A stretch of DNA of 60,000 bases from Takakia lepidozioides (taxonomy: Eukaryota > Streptophyta > Takakiopsida > Takakiales > Takakiaceae), in the NCBI GenBank assembly GCA_030704615.1, contig CM060732.1:80997171-81057170 (forward strand), given 5' to 3'. Within the stretch, counting starts at the first letter, position 1. Every line of letters starts with the position of its first letter. Shown piece after piece: positions 55,240 to 60,000 of the stretch. Made by a program: the position numbers and the translations under genes. The notes beneath the pieces are model-generated. The model did not search any database. It was given only the letters and a program-made list of their open reading frames with translations, and was not told the DNA's origin.

Positions 55240-58030
55240 ATTGTTATTGTAGGTTGCAGACTATCATGCAATCCAAATTCCTTTTTCTATTTGATGTCTG
55301 CTGGTGTAGTGCTGCAATGCTCTCATTTCTGTCACCTTGTTTTCCTTCGGTGAAATGGTCCTCTTGTATCCCAAAACAGTTAAATGTGGACGTGCAACTC
55401 CCATGGCTTAGAGTTGGTTTTGGGCTTATCTGGATATGACAGGGGGTCTTTAATGGAAGATGCCATGATCATTTCATGCGGGCATTCTGTTGGAAACGCA
55501 GGTCTCAAAAGGGTGATTGAGACGGTAAGTCCGGCATCACTTTTGACTTGAAGAAGATGAGTGGTCATTTGGCTTCCTGCTAAACTTCCGTGTTTGTGTT
55601 AATGTGGTGGGGTCCATGTGAGATCCTGATACTGTAAGGTTGCATCCTTTCCTTTCTCTGGAACCTTCCATTCCAAGGCTTTCCTTCATTTTCAGCTCCT
55701 TTTGCTGTGGTCACTCGGTATGTTTTCTTTTTTGCTGGGAATTCGGAGGCATATAAACCAAGGACCTTAATCACAGCCTTGGGATTTGCAGAATGTGTGC
55801 ATCATATGTGGAGCTTCAGTACGGTCAGAGTCCATGGCTCCAAACTATGGTAACACAGACACAGTCACCCTCTCTCACTCTCTTCCTAGATGGATTGTAA
55901 CATCTGTGCTGAATTGCTACAGCAGTGCTGCTGGATCAATGCAGTATTTTCTTAACATGATGTCCAAACTATCTCGGAAATCAAACAGTTGATACCCTGT
56001 AATCGGACTATACTTGGCTGTGGGCGCCGCTAAGGCAATTTCTGGAGGAATCTCATATATCCTGGTGGGCTGAAACAGCAGAACAGGCTCCAGGAGTGTT
56101 AGTATGCAGGAGCTAACGTTGGCAGGGAACATTCATTTCTCTCAGTGCCGTACTGTCACATCTCGATGCAAGAAATGGCATCCTGATTTCTTAAATGCCA
56201 GCCCTAAAATCACCAATCAGATGCCTGTATGGATTGCCGTTTATTAAATCCCAGAACTGGCTTCCTGAACGTCCAGACACACCAAAGTATCAACTTCCAA
56301 AATCTGTTTTCGAAAACTTGTATTAGTGCTCAAATATGAGAGAAGAAGTTTGCATTTTCGTTCTCATCTTCATTGCTCTCATTTTCTTTTCCTTCAATTC
56401 TCTGCTTTTTAACTTGAGAGCCATTGCTCTGTGCTTGCTTGACATGTCTTGATAAAATTGTGAGAAATTGTGCCCAAGGACTGCATGTAGCAGCTCTGAA
56501 GCGATTGACAATGTGTCTGGCATGCGTGGCAGCTCTGCGGTCAGCTGTGCAGGCGTACAAGCGAGAGGAAGAGATGATCCACATTGGGATGAAGTCTGCC
56601 AAGAGGAGGAGAGACCCTGCCCAGGTATTGGGATGATTAAGTAATTGGGTGATGTCTACAAGGAGGGCATATGCACACATCTTCCTGAGTAGTCTTTTGC
56701 TTCTCTTTGTTTCTCTGTGTCTACCATGTATTTGGAGCCAACCCTTTGAGTACAACTCATTCTTGCAAGATGGGATGTGGTTGGATGTTTGGTAGGTGTA
56801 GTAGTTCCAGACTTCGGATTGTGTGAGGAGTTTGTCTCCTAGTGTCCACAGCCATAACCCGATCCACACGTGGAATGCCACAGTGCATAACAGTACCCTG
56901 CTGATTCTAGCCTTGATATTAGGCGTTATGGAAAAGCATGACAAGAAAGATTTTTAGTGATAACTTGGACCTCCACATTCAGAGTGATAGCTCAAGGATT
57001 TAATGAAAGGTCAAATTTGTTCTGATGCAGGATGCTTCAACAGATCAGCCATCAGACACTACGCGAACAAAGGGTGTTCAGTTTCCGTTTGTTGTTAGTG
57101 ATCGCGTTCTGATCAAGGTTAGTCAAGAAGTATTAAGTGGACTCCATGTCTGGAGTCCCCTCTTCGTGGTTATTTCTTTCTCTCTCCCTCTCTATCATAA
57201 CTTTGTCTTTCATTTTTATAAGAGATTTGTTTGCTGATTTTTTGACAAAACCATCACATGCAGCCTACATGGCTGGCCTACAGATCCATGGTTCTTGCAT
57301 GAATATTCATCCAAGAGGCTGTGGCGTCGTTCCCATGAATCTCATGAGACTATCTCGAAGAAAAGCATCTCAGCAATCTATACATGGCAATCTGTGGAGC
57401 ACCTCAGTAGCATCTCAAAAGCATCTTGGGATCATCTGCCCTGTCTCTCAACAGGTGTAGTGAGGGGTGATGTGATTTTTAAAGGTTCCCTTATTCCTTT
57501 GTTTGGGTTGGTTGGGGAATATTTGGCTAATTGCGATGTGGGTTGTACTTTGCAACAGGGGAACAAACGGACACCAGACCGCTTTGTGGGTAGGGAGGCA
57601 GTCATCACCACACAGTGTCTGAATGGCTGGTACTTGTTCCCTCGCCCTTTGTTCCAGAACCTTCTCCTCCCTCTCTGAAACTGGATTGGCATGAACTATG
57701 TCAGAGCTCTCAAGGCTAAATCAATACCGCTGTTAACAGGAAACGGTAATTGACTACATCTTTCTAGTGTTGGGGACCACTCCGGGCAGCAATGATATGA
57801 GTACTTTGCTGCCTCCCTGTCTTCAGAAGATGCAAACATGATTTTGGACAAGTCGTATGTGTGCACTCCTTGCCACCCCCCTCTCTCTCTCTTACCCAAT
57901 GGTTGTGTGGTCAGGTATCTGGTGCGGACATTGGATAACGGAGAGAGTGTTCGGTTGCAATATCGCTCTTTGCAAAAAGTGGGAGCTCAGACGTCCCCCA
58001 ATGTTTCTCATTTCGGGCCCAGCTGGCTAT
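55240..58030 (+). other. Exon-like segments of unknown gene(s)
   Basis: Plus-strand open pieces with plausible splice borders: about 55792-55990 (starting NVCIICGASVRSE after TTTGCAG), about 56480-56622 (RLTMCLACVAALRSAVQAYK, then REEEMIHIGMKSAKRRRDPA, ending CAG|GTATTG), 57031-57117 (DASTDQPSDTTRTKGVQF after GATGCAG, ending AAG|GTTAGT), and about 57263-57450. The second and third join in phase 0. They could belong with the 53819 ORF, but I recognise no family and cannot prove the chain. Confidence 0.3.
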
Positions 58031-58194
58031 GATTGGTGGGTTATTGAAGCTTTGGGTTTGAAAGTCTTTACACAGAAGAGAGATAGGGAGAGGCTGTTCT
58101 GTGATGGACTCGTTTTATTTGAGAAATGCTGGAGTCCATCAGCTGCTTCAGATATTGGCCTGGTTTGGAGTTGTGTGTTTGTTTGAAAGGGGAA

Positions 58195-58280
58195 AGATGA
58201 TGATGCACTCATTAGAAGTTTCCTGCTGTAGCCTTTGGGCATAGATCCTGCACCTAAGTTTGGACATGGCACAAAGCAAA
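58195..58280 (-). repeat. Decayed LINE family B 3' fragment
   Basis: GCACTCATTAGAAGTTTCC, CTGTAGCCTTTGGGCATAGA and CCTAAGTTTGGACATGG parallel the family B terminus in order, with several changes. It is in minus orientation. Confidence 0.55.
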
Positions 58281-58289
58281 AGAGAGAGA

Positions 58290-60000
58290 GATGGTGTGTT
58301 TCCTCCTTCCCTTACAAAAATAATGAGGGAGACAGAGAAGAGAGAGAGGATTAGTCAGTTGTAGCTACAAAAATTGAGCAGGTTTGTTTTGTTAGGAGAT
58401 ATTGCTTCTTTTCAGCTTCAACTGACTGTGCCTGATGAGATTTGTCTTGCAGTGTGTGTATGTATTTCCTTAGGTATGTTTGACGTGTACTAGCTACATG
58501 TGGACATACATCTGTACATGCACGTTTAGTCTCTGCATGCAACATGTGATCATATACATAGGTGATCACAAGCTAACACTCTAGTCCAGTTGTGCTTTGT
58601 GTTGCTTGAATTTTGTGCCCATCAGCAAAGGAGGGCAGCATCAATGTGCCTCCTGGTTACATTGGCTTCAGGTCCATTTTGTTCTTTGATTGTGTTTGAG
58701 ATCGTCCAGAGTAGAAGTCAGTGTTGAAAGTGGCTGTGAGAGCTGTGGAGGTTTACTGAATCGATCACCCAAATGGACAGGTTATATCCCGCTTGGTTAA
58801 TAACCAGATAGCCACAGCCTCTGTCTAGTTGCGGAGCATTATGACTGTTGAGGTTTGGTTCACAGTTTACACCTATTTGTTGCAGGGATGTGGCTACAGA
58901 ACGAACCATCAATGGCGGAGTTCGCAGCTGTAAAGTTTGGTGCACCATGTGTTGAGTGAGACAGGAGATACAAGTGAGGCCTTTGAAGATGATGATTATG
59001 ACTGAGAGAGACAGAGAGACAGAAGAAGCAAGGGGGTGGGGAGGGGGGGGTGCGCATTCTCTTCAAAGGGTGTGATACTGTTGACCCTTGTATAGCCTCT
59101 GTCATGTTTTGGCCCTGACCTCACCACTCATCCATGTCTAGGTCCCCTCTCTGTATCAATGAGGCAGCTGTGAATGCCATGAGATGCAATTCGATTTTGC
59201 AAGTCATTCACAGGTTTTATCCAAGGCCACACGGGATAGCAGCCATAAATTTCAGAGGTTTAGCGACCCAAATTGGATGTGTATGATAGGGTTGGAGCTC
59301 TCCTTTCTCTCTGCTGCAGAGGAGAAAATTTCCCAACCAAGCAAGTGTAGTAATTTCATGGCATTATTGTGTTCGATGAATCAACCCCTTCGCATATGCC
59401 TTGGTGTGCTCCGTAGAGGGTTTTCCAAATGTGTTCAATTTTTAGTCTTTACTTGACCTGCTCTAGATTGTTTGGTAGTGTCCCAGAAGGGTTCCAATTT
59501 TGAAGTTGAAGGCTGTACAGGCTCAACTTTACTGTCTTTGAGTTTGAAACCACGAGTGCTTTGTAAAATATCTGGACTTTTATTGGCCCTTGCTTTTCAT
59601 GTAAGTAGTTCTCTTTTCTAAGAGTCTCAGCATGGTAAGGTGATCCATCTCGAAGATCTTCTATCTTGTGTTGGAACTTGGGAATGAACGAAGGAATTTT
59701 GTTAGAAAGTCAACAGTCCATGCACCAGGAGCCTTAGGAAGATGTCCAGTGCCAAGATCTTCGCCAGCCCTTGTATAACGACTGAAGTACACACCAGAAG
59801 ACTCGAAGACAACCAAGTAATAGAAACTTGAACACTGCCAAGCTGACCCATCCTTCACTTAAGATCAGTGTACTATTGATTTCTCCAGCAACATATGCAC
59901 TCACTGCATCCTAGCTTCAGAATGTTTTACCTCTCCTTTGAGAGCAATATCAAGATACATAGCAGACGGTTTCTGCCGCCCAGACTGGAAAGGATTCACA
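58290..60000. other. Non-coding stretch to the window end, nothing recognised
   Basis: Short ORFs on both strands (for example plus 59184-59456 and minus 59661-59858) show no motif. There is a G-rich run near 59030-59052. Nothing else is seen. Confidence 0.4.

Noticed and set aside
1-60000. tRNA, rRNA or other structured RNA genes
   Set aside because: I looked for tRNA-like and rRNA-like stretches by eye and saw none. A covariance-model scan would be needed to exclude them.

Overview
This is a window of a large, repeat-rich nuclear genome of a land plant. Split genes with GT-AG introns, a PLS-type PPR gene, a dirigent gene, a DUF674 gene, a full-size ABCG transporter and a nuclear organellar-type maturase all point to plants. 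The expanded PPR/maturase content and an intron-containing H2B fit a seedless lineage (fern or lycophyte) better than a flowering plant, but the species cannot be fixed from the sequence alone.

Layout. 1-1644 (-): a PPR gene whose C-terminal end lies beyond the left edge. About 1.8-2.4 kb (-): decayed exons that look like a ZFYVE26/spastizin-type gene. 3655-20239 (-): a full-size ABCG (PDR-type) transporter. I could chain 19 exons with matching splice phases into one 1732-residue frame. Its introns are loaded with 3' ends of two LINE families. 21.6-24.1 kb: non-coding DNA with short tandem repeats. 24.5-32.7 kb (+): a retroelement nest. A LINE (CCHC ORF1, then an endonuclease) is broken at about 27.66 kb by fragments of a Ty3/gypsy-type element that carries a dUTPase-like domain between protease and reverse transcriptase. 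A 502-bp foldback element sits in its RNase H region. 32.7-35.6 kb: non-coding, with one strong hairpin. 35640-36272 (+): a dirigent gene. 36.7-41 kb: mostly non-coding, with a tandem repeat and a few unidentified exon-like segments. 41.2-43.7 kb (-): a DUF674 gene squeezed between two LINE insertions. 45535-46093 (-): histone H2B with one intron. 46.6-48.6 kb: nothing recognised. 49583-52022 (-): a nuclear group II intron maturase with a separate targeting-peptide exon. 53819-55030 (+): a 403-residue low-complexity ORF of unknown function. 55.1-60 kb: weak exon-like segments and nothing else I can name.

The genes do not form an operon-like set. They are independent plant genes separated and invaded by retroelements. 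The most unusual items are the dUTPase-carrying gypsy family, the presequence-exon maturase, the ABCG transporter with altered catalytic motifs in both nucleotide-binding domains, the intron in H2B, and a LINE family with a conserved 3' hairpin and a pentanucleotide tail.
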